Origin: an uncultured Mailhella sp.
GTDB lineage: Bacteria > Desulfobacterota > Desulfovibrionia > Desulfovibrionales > Desulfovibrionaceae
Reading direction: 5' to 3'
Length of the DNA stretch: 34,432 nt
Assembly (NCBI RefSeq): GCF_944324615.1
Contig: NZ_CALUWY010000027.1
Coordinates: forward strand, 1-34,432
In this document: positions 26,105 to 34,432 of the stretch, in pieces
Layout of the letters: the number at the start of each line of letters is the position of its first letter
Numbering within the stretch: position 1 is the first letter of the stretch
Position numbers and translations under genes: made by a program
Notes under the pieces: model-generated
Told to the model about the DNA's origin: nothing
The model's input: only the letters and a program-made list of their open reading frames with translations
Databases searched by the model: none

Positions 26105-27364
26105 CTACAGCGCGTCGGGGCCGGTGATGGCGCCGGTCACAGCGGAGGCGGCGGCCACGCAGGGGCTTGCGAGGTAGAGTTCCGATTCCAGGCTGCCCAT
26201 ACGACCGCGGAAATTGCGGTTGGAGGTGGAGATGCAGCGTTCGCCGTCGCCGAGCACGCCCATGTAGCCGCCGAGGCAGGGGCCGCAGGTGGGGGTGCTG
26301 ATGACGCAGCCTGCGTCGGAGAAGACCTCGAACAGGCCCTCGTCCATGGCCTGACGCCACACGGCGGGCGTGGCCGGAATGACGATGCAGCGCACGCCCT
26401 TTGCCACCTTGCGGCCGCGCAGGATTTCCGCCGCGTCGCGCATGTCGGAAATGCGGCCGTTGGTGCAGGAGCCGATGACCACCTGATCCACGCGGATATC
26501 GGAAAGTTCGGACACGGGGCGCGTGTTTTCAGGCAGATGCGGGCAGGCCACCACAGGTTCCATGTCCGTCACGTCCATGGTGACGACGCGCTCATATTCC
26601 GCACCCTCGTCGGCGGCAAGGGCCATGGGATCGGGCGTGCCGTGGGCGCGGCAGTATGCGGCCGTCATGTCGTCGGAGGGGAAGAGCCCGCACTTGCCGC
26701 CCGCCTCGATGGCCATGTTGGCCATGCAGAGGCGGCCTTCGATATCCACATCCTTCAGCGCGGAGCCGCCGAATTCCAGGGCACGGTACAGCGCGCCGTC
26801 CACGCCGATTTCACCGATGAGGCGCAGGATGAGATCCTTGCCGCGGATCCAGCGGGGCATGGAGCCTTCGATATTCACGCGGATGGTGGCGGGCACCTTG
26901 AACCACAGCCTGCCGAGCACCATGCCGCAGGCGATGTCCGTGGAGCCGAGGCCCGTGGAGAAGGCGCCTATGCCGCCGTAGGTGCAGGTATGGCTGTCTG
27001 CGCCGATGACGAGATCACCGGGCTTCACCAGGCCCTTTTCCGGCAGAAGCGCGTGTTCCACGCCCGCGCAGCCGCCTTCGTAGTAATGGGTAATGCCCAT
27101 TTCCGCGGCAAAGCGGCGGGATACGATGACCTGGTTGGCGGAGGCAATGTCCTTCTGGGGGGTGTAGTGATCCATCACCAGAAAGACCTTGTCCTTGTCG
27201 AACACCTTTTTCGCGCCCATGGCACGGAAGGACTTGATGGCGAGGGGGCCGGTTATGTCGTTGGCGAGCACGCCGGAGAGGGAGCATTCCACAATCTGTC
27301 CCGGTTCGCGGACTTCCTCGTCGGTGTGCATCTGCAAAATTTTCTGGGCAAGCGTCATTGCCAT
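26105..27364 (-). CDS. leuC: 3-isopropylmalate dehydratase large subunit
   Basis: A 419-residue [4Fe-4S] aconitase-family protein. Cluster cysteines are in VIGSCTNGR and STPTCGPCLGG; the substrate blocks VMDHYTPQKD, GADSHTCTYGGIGAFSTGLGS and SNRNFRGRMG are intact. The compact length matches the LeuC form that pairs with a short LeuD. The start at 27364 has GGGAG upstream; a second ATG two codons later is equally possible. leuA lies 135 bp upstream on the same strand. Confidence 0.96.
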   Translation of the reverse strand: MAMTLAQKILQMHTDEEVREPGQIVECSLSGVLANDITGPLAIKSFRAMGAKKVFDKDKVFLVMDHYTPQKDIASANQVIVSRRFAAEMGITHYYEGGCAGVEHALLPEKGLVKPGDLVIGADSHTCTYGGIGAFSTGLGSTDIACGMVLGRLWFKVPATIRVNIEGSMPRWIRGKDLILRLIGEIGVDGALYRALEFGGSALKDVDIEGRLCMANMAIEAGGKCGLFPSDDMTAAYCRAHGTPDPMALAADEGAEYERVVTMDVTDMEPVVACPHLPENTRPVSELSDIRVDQVVIGSCTNGRISDMRDAAEILRGRKVAKGVRCIVIPATPAVWRQAMDEGLFEVFSDAGCVISTPTCGPCLGGYMGVLGDGERCISTSNRNFRGRMGSLESELYLASPCVAAASAVTGAITGPDAL

Positions 27365-27499
27365 GATTGATCTCCCGGAGGGAAAGCGGGTTCGCGGCCC
27401 GGGCGGGCCGCAGGAGCGCTCCTTTTCCGGACAAGGCGGGAAAGGAGCTGAAAACAACCGGGCGGCCACCCGGAAAAGGCGCCGCCCGGAACATGCGGA

Positions 27500-29056
27500 C
27501 TAGTCCACAGGGTTCTGCTTGTAGCTGATGACGTCCTTTTCCTTGTGTTCAAGGCGGTTCAGGGCGTCCACATAGGCCTTGGCGCTGGCCACGATGATGT
27601 CGAGGTCGGAACCGCGGCCCGTGGCGGAATACTTGCCGTCGCGCAGGTGCACGGACACCTCGCCCTGAGCGTCGGTGCCGCCGGTGATGGCGTTCACGGA
27701 GAACTTCTCAAGCTCGGCACGGGTGCCGCAGATCTGGGAAATGACGTTGAAGGCCGCGTCGATGGGGCCGACGCCGAAGCCGGCGAGACGCACTTCCTCG
27801 TCGTGATCCTGCATGACCACGGCCGCGGTGGTGGGCATGGTGGAACCCATGGTGGTCTGCACGCAGATATTGCTCAGGCGGAAGCGATCCGGGATGCGCA
27901 TGCGGTACACTTCGGAGAAGACAAGGGCTTCGAGGTCCTCGTCGTGAATGCGGGCCTTCTTGTCCGCAAGTTCCTTCATGGCCGCGAACACGGCGTTGAC
28001 CTGATCGTTGTCCAGGCTGTAGCCGAGTTCCTCAAGGCGGGTGCGCACGGCGTTGCGGCCGGAGTGCTTGCCGATGACGATGTCAGTGGACTTGCGGCCC
28101 ACGGCCTGCGGGGTCATGATTTCGTAGGTGTTGCGGTTCTTCAGCATGCCGTCCTGATGGATGCCGGATTCATGGGCAAAGGCGTTGCTGCCGATGATGG
28201 CCTTGTTCGCCGGAATGGGACGGCCGATGATGAGGGAAAGCAGATGGCAGGAGGGGTAGATCTGCTCGGTGACAATGGAGCTTTCCACGCCGTAGTATTC
28301 GGGGCGGAGCTTCAGGGCCATGACGAATTCCTCAAGGGAGGCGTTGCCCGCTCTTTCGCCGATGCCGCTCAGGCACAGTTCCGCCTGACGCGCACCGTTC
28401 TTCACCGCGGCGAGGCTGTTGGCCACGGCAAGGCCCAGGTCGTCGTGACAATGCACGCTGAACACGGCCTTGTCGGAATTGGGCACGTTTTCGATGATGT
28501 AGCGGATGAGCGCGCCGAATTCGTCGGGCTGAGCAAAGCCCACGGTATCGGGAATGTTGATGGTGGTGGCGCCCGCTTCAATGGCGGCGGTCACGATGCG
28601 GACAAGGAAGTCAGGTTCGGAACGGGAGGCGTCTTCCGCAGAGAATTCCACGTTGGAGGTGTAGGAGGCGGCGCGCTTCACCGCGGCCACGGCAAGTTCC
28701 ACCACTTCGTCGGGCGTCTTGCGGAGCTTGTATTCCATGTGGATGGGGGAAGTGGCGATAAAGGTGTGAATGCGCGGATGGCGGGCATGCTTCACGGCTT
28801 CCCAGGCGCGGTCGATGTCCTTGAAGTTGGCGCGGGCAAGACCGGCCACCTGAGCCTTCTCCACACTCTGGGCAATGGCCTTCACGGCCTCGAAGTCGCC
28901 TTCACTGGCGGCGGGAAAGCCCGCTTCGATAACGTCCACCCCCAGCATTTCCAGCTGACGGGCGATGCGGATTTTTTCGCTGAGATCCATGGTGGCGCCG
29001 GGGGACTGTTCCCCGTCGCGGAGCGTGGTGTCGAAAATAATGACGCGGTCGGACAT
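27500..29056 (-). CDS. leuA: 2-isopropylmalate synthase
   Basis: A 518-residue enzyme that condenses acetyl-CoA with 2-ketoisovalerate, the first committed step of leucine synthesis. The N-terminal HMGL-like barrel shows DTTLRDGEQSPGA, SVHCHDDLGLAVANS and GIGERAGNASLEE. The linker AHESGIHQDG and a C-terminal regulatory domain with the leucine-binding fold follow. Start at 29056 is set by AAGGAG; a longer reading to 29107 was rejected. leuB is not in the window. Upstream lie a leucine-rich leader and an attenuator. Confidence 0.97.
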   Translation of the reverse strand: MSDRVIIFDTTLRDGEQSPGATMDLSEKIRIARQLEMLGVDVIEAGFPAASEGDFEAVKAIAQSVEKAQVAGLARANFKDIDRAWEAVKHARHPRIHTFIATSPIHMEYKLRKTPDEVVELAVAAVKRAASYTSNVEFSAEDASRSEPDFLVRIVTAAIEAGATTINIPDTVGFAQPDEFGALIRYIIENVPNSDKAVFSVHCHDDLGLAVANSLAAVKNGARQAELCLSGIGERAGNASLEEFVMALKLRPEYYGVESSIVTEQIYPSCHLLSLIIGRPIPANKAIIGSNAFAHESGIHQDGMLKNRNTYEIMTPQAVGRKSTDIVIGKHSGRNAVRTRLEELGYSLDNDQVNAVFAAMKELADKKARIHDEDLEALVFSEVYRMRIPDRFRLSNICVQTTMGSTMPTTAAVVMQDHDEEVRLAGFGVGPIDAAFNVISQICGTRAELEKFSVNAITGGTDAQGEVSVHLRDGKYSATGRGSDLDIIVASAKAYVDALNRLEHKEKDVISYKQNPVD

Positions 29057-29134
29057 GATGTTCTCCTTCGTTTGCGGGGCCTTCCCCTTTTTGCGGCGCA
29101 TATACACTGTTCCTTCGCCGGGGTGAAAGCCTAT

Positions 29135-29172
29135 AAAAAAGGCTGCCCCGACTTCCGACGGAACAGCCTTTT
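29135..29172 (-). terminator. Attenuator terminator of the leucine operon
   Basis: On minus, AAAAGGCTG pairs with CAGCCTTTT, followed by more T; an inner TTCC/GGAA hairpin sits in the loop. An alternative antiterminator hairpin pairs CTGACG-ACAG (29188-29175) with CTGT-CGTCGG (29066-29155 side, using 29155-29166), and would use up the first arm of the terminator. It lies between the leader peptide and leuA. Confidence 0.75.
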
Positions 29173-29191
29173 ACCTGTCATTCGTCAGAAA

Positions 29192-29305
29192 TCACGATAT
29201 ATCCGGGCACAGCAGCAGACCGGACAGTCGCCCGCAAAGAAGCAGCAGGGAAGAAGCGAAGAGGACTTCGTTCTTCAAGGCGGCGGTATTGCGGACGTTG
29301 TACAT
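29192..29305 (-). CDS. leuL: Leucine-rich leader peptide of the leucine operon
   Basis: A 37-residue frame starting at ATG 29305 with GGGAG just upstream and ending in TGA at 29192. Ten of 37 residues are leucine, with four in a row (residues 20-23) and three in a row (30-32): SSLLLLCGRLSGLLLCP. It lies between a good promoter and the attenuator, just before leuA. Low charged leucyl-tRNA would stall the ribosome on these codons and favour the antiterminator hairpin, turning the operon on (established model for leu operons). Confidence 0.85.
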   Translation of the reverse strand: MYNVRNTAALKNEVLFASSLLLLCGRLSGLLLCPDIS

Positions 29306-29344
29306 CGTGACTCCCTGCGCTTATGAAAAGCGCCTTTTTTTGCA

Positions 29345-29373
29345 ACACTACGCAAAGCGCATGTTTTTTTCAA
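29345..29373 (-). promoter_or_regulatory. Promoter of the leucine operon
   Basis: On minus, TTGAAA (29373-29368) and TAGTGT (29350-29345) have 17-bp spacing. The transcript start would be near 29338, followed by a short GCGCTT/AAGCGC hairpin (29318-29334) and then the leader peptide. Confidence 0.6.
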
Positions 29374-29417
29374 GAAAAAATGTGAAGGGAGACAGAAAAA
29401 ATTTTAAAGCCTTTCTT

Positions 29418-30470
29418 CTAGCTCTTGCCTTCTCGAAAATCTCCTCGAAGCCACTCAAAATTTTTCTTCGCTTCCTTATGCCCCCGGGCCGCAGCTTTTT
29501 CATACCACTCCATAGCCTTGGGAATATTCCGTTCCACTCCCCATCCGTTTTCATAGCAGCGCCCGACATTATATTGTCCGGTGGAATGATTTCCCAAGGC
29601 AGAACGCCTGAAGAGTTCAAAAGCCTTCTGCGTATTTTTTCGGACACCTTCTCCATTGAGATAACAGTTTCCAAGATTGTTCAAAGCCCATAAATTTCCT
29701 TGTGCAGCTGCTTTTTCGTACCAGAAAACGGCCTTTTTCAAATTTTTAGGTGTACCTTTTCCATTTTTTAATTGCAGCGCCAAGTCATATTCTCCCCATG
29801 AATACCCTTGTACCGCCGCTCTGTAATACCATGTTACAGCATTTTTGAGGGAACGAGCAACTCCCTTTCCACGTTCATAGGCAATACCAACGTCAACCTG
29901 AGCACGAAAAAAATTTTGTTTCGCTGCCTTTAAAGACCAAAAAAAGGCCTTCTTTAAATCCTTCTCAACACCACTTCCATTTTTATAACGACATGCAAGA
30001 TAATACTGGCCTTCAGGATGTCCCTGTTCTGCAGCTTTTCTATACCAATCTGCTGCAATTTTAATATTATGTTCTACACCTGCACCATACCCATATACTA
30101 ATCCAAGTAAAACTTGATATTCTGCATTTCCTGCATTAGCTTCATTTTTAAGACGATTCTCAACTCTTTTATAAATTTGAAAAGCTTCATTATCATGTCC
30201 CATACGTTTTTTAACAACTGCAAGCAGGACCGTTGCAGGAATATTATTCTGACCTGCTGCTTTAGTTAACCAGTATTCAGCCTTATCAAAATAATTTTTA
30301 TGCACTATATGATTATAATACAATTTTCCAAGCTTATACTGATATTCATCGTTACCTGTCTTTATTCCATTTATTATTTCAGATGGAATATAAAATTTAT
30401 TTGCATATGATATTTCATAATTAAATAATATTAAAATAAAACAACTAAAAAATAAAATTATCTTTTTCAT
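29418..30470 (-). CDS. Secreted Sel1-repeat protein (AT-rich)
   Basis: A 350-residue protein with a signal peptide (KKIILFFSCFILILF, cleavage after SYA) and about eight Sel1-like helical repeats with the pattern AxxWYxKAAxQGxxxAxxxLG, for example DWYRKAAEQGHPEGQYYLA and FWYEKAAAQGNLWALNNLG. Such solenoids bind proteins, often in signalling or host contact. The gene is AT-rich at its 5' end and less so near the 3' end, unlike its GC-rich neighbours. No ribosome site is visible before the ATG at 30470, only 6 bases after the preceding stop, so translation probably relies on coupling. Target unknown. Confidence 0.85.
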   Translation of the reverse strand: MKKIILFFSCFILILFNYEISYANKFYIPSEIINGIKTGNDEYQYKLGKLYYNHIVHKNYFDKAEYWLTKAAGQNNIPATVLLAVVKKRMGHDNEAFQIYKRVENRLKNEANAGNAEYQVLLGLVYGYGAGVEHNIKIAADWYRKAAEQGHPEGQYYLACRYKNGSGVEKDLKKAFFWSLKAAKQNFFRAQVDVGIAYERGKGVARSLKNAVTWYYRAAVQGYSWGEYDLALQLKNGKGTPKNLKKAVFWYEKAAAQGNLWALNNLGNCYLNGEGVRKNTQKAFELFRRSALGNHSTGQYNVGRCYENGWGVERNIPKAMEWYEKAAARGHKEAKKNFEWLRGDFREGKS

Positions 30471-30476
30471 AATATA

Positions 30477-30905
30477 TCAATTATAATACAAAACATTAAA
30501 ATTAAACGTTACCGCATCAAAATGTTTATCTGTTTTAAATTCCTTATAAAATGGAATCCTTTCTGCTATTCCAACATTACCTGAATTCATACGAATAGAC
30601 TCGACAATTTTTCCTCCATCTATAAGAAGCATATGTATATTAATATCATCATATTTAACAACGTGCATTGTCATATCCATAGTTCCTTCAACTATATAAA
30701 TATTACCTTCCTTAGGTTCAAGTGTATAATTAAATATTACATTTGCACCATTACTACTTCCCATAGTAATTGTTTCCATAATAGGCAATCCATCATATTC
30801 ACTATGAGGAAAAGAACGAGATATATATCTTCCTTCATAGGGATGTGTACAGGCACTAAGCATAAAAATTAAGCTAATACAAAAAATACTAAAACATTTA
30901 TTCAT
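30477..30905 (-). CDS. Small AT-rich lipoprotein of unknown function
   Basis: A 142-residue protein with a clear lipobox, MLSACT, cysteine at residue 19. The remainder looks like a small beta-rich domain (GRYISRSFPHSEYDGLPI, NYTLEPKEGNIYIVEGTMDM). No family is recognised. AGGAG lies 6 bases before the ATG. It is 23 bp downstream of the acyltransferase-like gene and 6 bp upstream of the Sel1 gene, with strongly AT-rich composition, so the pair looks acquired as a unit. Confidence 0.7.
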   Translation of the reverse strand: MNKCFSIFCISLIFMLSACTHPYEGRYISRSFPHSEYDGLPIMETITMGSSNGANVIFNYTLEPKEGNIYIVEGTMDMTMHVVKYDDINIHMLLIDGGKIVESIRMNSGNVGIAERIPFYKEFKTDKHFDAVTFNFNVLYYN

Positions 30906-30928
30906 ATATATCTCCTCTTGTCAAAGAA

Positions 30929-33112
30929 CTACCCCTTTTCCAGCACCAGTTCCTTGGCCTTGCGGTAATCGAACTTGCCCGAACCCAGAAGCGGCGCCTG
31001 CTTCACGCTCACGATGCGCTTGGGCGTCCACAGCGGGGAAAGGCCGCGGCTTGCAAAGTGCGCGGCAATGCGGCTTGTGGTGACATCTTCGGTATCAATG
31101 ACCAGGGCGAGCTGTTCGCCCTTGCGCGGATCGGGAATGGAGACCACGCCGAGCACGGCCTCGGGCCAGATTTCCCGCAGGGCCTCCTCCACCGCGGCAA
31201 GGGAGACCATTTCCCCGCCTATCTTGGCGAAGCGCTTGGCCCTGCCCCGGATGAAGATGAAGCCTTCATCGTCCACATGCACGATGTCGCCGGTATCGTA
31301 CCAGCCCGCGCCGTCGTCGCTGGTGGCGCCTTCGGCAAAGGCGGCGGCAAGATCCTCATCCACCGGAGGTTCCAGCACGCCGGGCGCGGCGGAACGCATG
31401 TAGCCCAGCATGACATTGTCGCCCTTCACCCACAGAACGCCGGTGTTCTCCTCGTCGATGCCGGGCACGGGATGCAGGCGGCAGGCCAGCCCGGGCACCA
31501 TGCGGCCCACACTGCCCGCGCGGCGGTAGGCGGGGGTGTTCACGGCAATGAGGGGCGAGGTTTCCGTGGCCCCGTAGCCTTCAAAAAGATCCACGCCGAA
31601 CTTTTCCAGCCATACGCTGCGCGTGCTTTCGCGCATTTTTTCCGCGCCGATGATGACGAGGCGGGCGTGACAGAAATCGTAGGGGCGGCCGTAGCGCGCG
31701 TATCCTGCGCAGAAGGTGTCCGTACCGCAGATGATGGTGGACTGGCTCTCATAGAAGAGGCGCGGCACGATGCGGTAATGCAGCGGCGAGGGGTAGAGAA
31801 AGACGCGCACCCCGGCAAGCACGGGCAGAAGCGTGCAGATGCCGAGACCGAAGGCATGGAACATGGGCAGGCAGTTGAAGAGCTTGTCCCCTGCGCCCAC
31901 GGTGAGCATGCTGAGGGCCTGATAGCGGTTGGAGGTGATGTTCACATGGCTCAGGAACACGGCCTTGGGCACGCCTTCCGTGCCCGAGGTGAACATGACG
32001 GCGGCCGGGTCCGTGCCCGGGGTGGAAGGCGCGGAGCGCATCCATGCGCCGAGGGCGCCGAAGAGCTTGTCGGACAGGGTGAGGTTCTTGGCCACATCTT
32101 CAAGATAGACGAGCCTGAGTCCCGCATCCTTGAGGGCCTGTTCCATGGCCGTGAGGTCGGCCATGGCGAGAAAACGGCGGGAGGTGAGCACAAAGGAGAG
32201 CTGCACCGTGGAGCAGCAGGAAAGCACGGCGGATATGCCCGAGGTGAAATTGAGCATGGCGGGCACGAAGCCTGCCGAATGCAGGCCGAAGAAGGCCACC
32301 AGCCCGGGCAGGGACGTGGGCAGAAGAAAGCCCACCCTCTTCTCGCCCCGGAACAGGCGACGGAAGGCGCGGCCCAGCACGGAAAGCTTGAGCAGCAGCG
32401 CGCCGTAGGTGAGAACGTGCCTGTCCTGATCCTCGGCAATGGGGAAGCGCCTGCCGGAAAGGGCCACGGCGTCCATGAGCACCTGCATGATGTTGCGCCG
32501 GTCCATGCCGGAACGGTACTCAAGCTCGGTCATGATGTCGTAGAGGCGTTCGCCCATGCGCCTGCGCCTCTCGCGCGGGGGCAGGCCTTCCACGGGGCTG
32601 AACTTCTGCACTTCCAGCACGCTGACGGTGATGCGGGGGAACCAGCGGCGGCGGCCCTTGTGCCGCGAATAGGAGAACATGGAGCTGATGGCGCCGTCGA
32701 TGCGCACGGGCAGGAGCGAGGCGCTGGCCTTTTCCGCAATGACGCCCGCCGCCTCAAGAATGCGGGTATAGCGCGGATCGTTGCCGAGACTGCCGCTGTG
32801 GAACACCATGCAGCGGCCGTTTCTGGCCAGGGCGTGCACCAGGGAAACCGTGGCCGCAGGACTGGCAAAATCGAAGAACTGCGTGTCGGTCAGCGCACAG
32901 ACGGGGCGCATCCACCACTTGTGCTCCAGCGCCCTGTCGGCCAGAAGCGTGATGCGGTCGGGCAGCATGGCGGCCAGAAGCAGGGGATCGATGATGGAGC
33001 CGGGATTATAGAGAATGAGGGTGCGCGGCCCGGCGGCGTCGTAATGTTCGCGGCCGCGCAGTTCCACGCGGTAGATGAGCCTGAGCAGGTGACGGACAAT
33101 GAAACCAAGCAT
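30929..33112 (-). CDS. Aas-like acyltransferase/acyl-ACP synthetase fusion with degenerate acyltransferase
   Basis: A 727-residue protein co-linear with E. coli Aas (acyltransferase plus acyl-ACP synthetase, phospholipid remodelling). The C-terminal two-thirds is an adenylate-forming domain with VMFTSGTEGVPKAV near residue 375, EGYGATETSP, GWYDTGDIV and the final K in LLGSGKFDY, all intact. In the N-terminal acyltransferase domain the catalytic H-x4-D is P37-x4-D42 (NPGSIID, codon CCC at 33004-33002), and the FPEGR motif reads FHSGS (104-108). So the acyltransferase is probably inactive, while the synthetase may work. Start at 33112 has GGGAG upstream. No MFS flippase partner is visible. Confidence 0.88.
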   Translation of the reverse strand: MLGFIVRHLLRLIYRVELRGREHYDAAGPRTLILYNPGSIIDPLLLAAMLPDRITLLADRALEHKWWMRPVCALTDTQFFDFASPAATVSLVHALARNGRCMVFHSGSLGNDPRYTRILEAAGVIAEKASASLLPVRIDGAISSMFSYSRHKGRRRWFPRITVSVLEVQKFSPVEGLPPRERRRRMGERLYDIMTELEYRSGMDRRNIMQVLMDAVALSGRRFPIAEDQDRHVLTYGALLLKLSVLGRAFRRLFRGEKRVGFLLPTSLPGLVAFFGLHSAGFVPAMLNFTSGISAVLSCCSTVQLSFVLTSRRFLAMADLTAMEQALKDAGLRLVYLEDVAKNLTLSDKLFGALGAWMRSAPSTPGTDPAAVMFTSGTEGVPKAVFLSHVNITSNRYQALSMLTVGAGDKLFNCLPMFHAFGLGICTLLPVLAGVRVFLYPSPLHYRIVPRLFYESQSTIICGTDTFCAGYARYGRPYDFCHARLVIIGAEKMRESTRSVWLEKFGVDLFEGYGATETSPLIAVNTPAYRRAGSVGRMVPGLACRLHPVPGIDEENTGVLWVKGDNVMLGYMRSAAPGVLEPPVDEDLAAAFAEGATSDDGAGWYDTGDIVHVDDEGFIFIRGRAKRFAKIGGEMVSLAAVEEALREIWPEAVLGVVSIPDPRKGEQLALVIDTEDVTTSRIAAHFASRGLSPLWTPKRIVSVKQAPLLGSGKFDYRKAKELVLEKG

Positions 33113-33343
33113 GCGATCTCCCTGATTCTGCGGCAAAAGCTCCGCGCCCCGTTGATGAAGGCGCTTTCGTCATCATGCCCAAAGGCCCCCGTTTTGTCGA
33201 GTACCCGGCCCGCAACACTCCTGCATGAACTACGTTTCCTTAAAACATACGGAGAGTACCGTGAAAAAAGCGCCCTGATGCGGAAAAGGAAGCGGGCCGG
33301 GCCGTTGTTGCGAAGCGGACGCAAATATGGTATCGAAGCCCCC

Positions 33344-34012
33344 ATGTCCGACTTACACCTTGCCGCCAAAATATCCTATGTCGCCGTGGCCTTCGTGCCC
33401 GTGCTCCTGGGCATCATCCTTCACGAAGTGGCCCACGGCTGGGCCGCTCTGCGCTGCGGCGATCCCACCGCCCGCATGCTGGGCAGGCTCACGCTCAACC
33501 CCGTGCCCCACATCGACCCGGCGGGCACGGCCGTGTTCGTGTTCACGGCGCTGTTCTCGCCCTTCGTGTTCGGCTGGGCAAAGCCCGTGCCGGTGAACCC
33601 CCGCTACTTCCGCAACTACCGCAGGGACATGCTCCTTGTTTCCGCGGCCGGGCCCTTGAGCAACATGGTTCTGGCCATGCTCTTCGCCGTGGCCCTGCGC
33701 CTTCTGCTCTTTGCTCCGGCGGAATTTCTCATGAACACCTCCACGGGGAAATTCCTGCTGGAAATGTGCCAGATAGGCATTTCCGCCAACTTCGCCCTGG
33801 CCTGGATCAATCTTCTGCCCATACCCCCGCTGGACGGGGGGCGCATTCTGGAAATGCTGCTGCCCGGGCAGATTTCCCTCCAGTTCCAGCGTGTGGAACG
33901 CTACGGCTTCCTTCTGCTCGTGCTGCTGCTGGCAAGCGGTCTCATGAGCTCCATCCTTCTGCCGCTCATCCGGGGTTCGTGGAACTTCGCGCTCTGGGTC
34001 GTCGGCATCTGA
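33344..34012 (+). CDS. Site-2-protease-like M50 family membrane metalloprotease
   Basis: A 222-residue membrane protein with the zinc site HEVAHG near residues 27-32, and NLLPIPPLDGGRI with the third ligand Asp in the fourth helix region. It resembles the compact YwhC/Rv-type S2P family without a PDZ domain. Such enzymes cleave membrane-embedded substrates; targets here are unknown. A much longer in-frame reading begins inside the acyltransferase-like gene and was rejected. trpS follows 37 bp later. The divergent 33113-33343 gap shows no other gene. Confidence 0.9.
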   Translation: MSDLHLAAKISYVAVAFVPVLLGIILHEVAHGWAALRCGDPTARMLGRLTLNPVPHIDPAGTAVFVFTALFSPFVFGWAKPVPVNPRYFRNYRRDMLLVSAAGPLSNMVLAMLFAVALRLLLFAPAEFLMNTSTGKFLLEMCQIGISANFALAWINLLPIPPLDGGRILEMLLPGQISLQFQRVERYGFLLLVLLLASGLMSSILLPLIRGSWNFALWVVGI

Positions 34013-34049
34013 CCCCTTCCCTTCTTTCCCATCCATCAGGAGACACGCC

Positions 34050-34432
34050 ATGACGGCGAACCAACGCACTGTTTCAGGTATGCGGCCCACCGGGCCTCTT
34101 CATATCGGCCACTATTTCGGCGCCCTCAAGAACTGGGTCGAAATGCAGAAAGACCATGAGGCCTTCTTCTTCGTGGCCGACTGGCACGCCCTGACCAGCA
34201 ACTATGCCGACACCACCCGCCTGCCGGAATTCGTGCGCGACATGGTGGTGGACTGGCTCTCCGCCGGTCTCGATCCGGAAAAGTGCGCCATCTACCGCCA
34301 GTCCGACATCAAGGAAACCGCGGAACTGCATCTTCTGCTTTCCATGATCACCCCCCTCGGCTGGCTGGAACGCTGCCCCACCTACAAGGAACAGCAGCAG
34401 CAGATCACCGACAAGGACCTCGGCAACTACGG
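34050..34432 (+). CDS. trpS: Tryptophanyl-tRNA synthetase, partial (N-terminal)
   Basis: The first 127 residues are visible, beginning MTANQRTVSGMRPTG, with the class I signature GPLHIGHYFGAL (HIGH motif) at about residues 16-27 and the VADWHALTSNYAD block typical of the family. AGGAG lies 9 bases before the ATG. The C-terminal part, including KMSKS, is beyond the right edge. Confidence 0.96.
   Translation, partial: MTANQRTVSGMRPTGPLHIGHYFGALKNWVEMQKDHEAFFFVADWHALTSNYADTTRLPEFVRDMVVDWLSAGLDPEKCAIYRQSDIKETAELHLLLSMITPLGWLERCPTYKEQQQQITDKDLGNY

Noticed and set aside
31058..34012. A 984-residue plus-strand frame across the acyltransferase-like gene and the M50 gene
   Set aside because: Its first two-thirds is the antisense of a well-supported gene; only the part from 33344 is a real protein.

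Overview
The window is GC-rich, densely coded and bacterial, with strong Shine-Dalgarno sites. The mix of core genes, AprA-like flavoprotein, TRAP transporter, NhaC-type antiporter, sigma-54 activator and leuACD suggests a host-associated or anaerobic member of the Desulfovibrionaceae. That placement is inference from gene content, not from a marker gene. No rRNA, tRNA, CRISPR array, insertion sequence or phage gene was found.

Layout. 1-2380 (minus): a DHH phosphoesterase whose C-terminal tail is a 90-bp tandem repeat running off the left edge, and a long-chain polyprenyl diphosphate synthase. 2673-11388 (plus): housekeeping genes, namely a DUF2065 protein, glmU, hisD, purC, fabI, a 31-residue membrane peptide, a structured intergenic stretch with a terminator, a large lipoprotein with a periplasmic-binding fold, and gatC-gatA. 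11389-11981: non-coding, with a duplicated 90-bp block that carries two terminators. 11982-15136 (plus): a class V aminotransferase, a malic enzyme and a GNAT acetyltransferase.

15340-22443 is the most interesting locus. A minus-strand RtcR-family sigma-54 activator (CARF-like sensor, AAA+ with GAFTGA, C-terminal DNA-binding region) is divergent from a plus-strand set encoding an AprA/fumarate-reductase-like flavoprotein, a two-cluster ferredoxin, a TRAP substrate-binding protein and a fused TRAP permease. The AT-rich divergent region has a near-consensus sigma-54 promoter in front of the flavoprotein gene. It also has an inverted repeat that fills the spacer of a sigma-70-type promoter for the regulator. 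RtcR is known as the activator of RNA-repair (rtcBA) genes, and none are present here. The inferred circuit is a CARF-family sensor redirected to uptake and reduction of an organic substrate, with autoregulation.

22986-24518 is an NhaC-family antiporter. 24578-25379 is an unusual gene-free stretch of recurring short motifs and nested hairpins, one of which matches the 11.4-kb region in inverted orientation. 25427-29373 (minus) is a leucine operon, leuA-leuC-leuD, preceded by a leucine-rich leader peptide and a terminator/antiterminator pair, so probably controlled by attenuation. 29418-30905 (minus) is an AT-rich pair (Sel1-repeat protein and small lipoprotein) that looks acquired. 30929-33112 (minus) is an Aas-like acyltransferase/acyl-ACP synthetase fusion whose acyltransferase catalytic motifs are lost. 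The plus strand ends with an M50 site-2-protease-like protein and the start of trpS, cut by the right edge.
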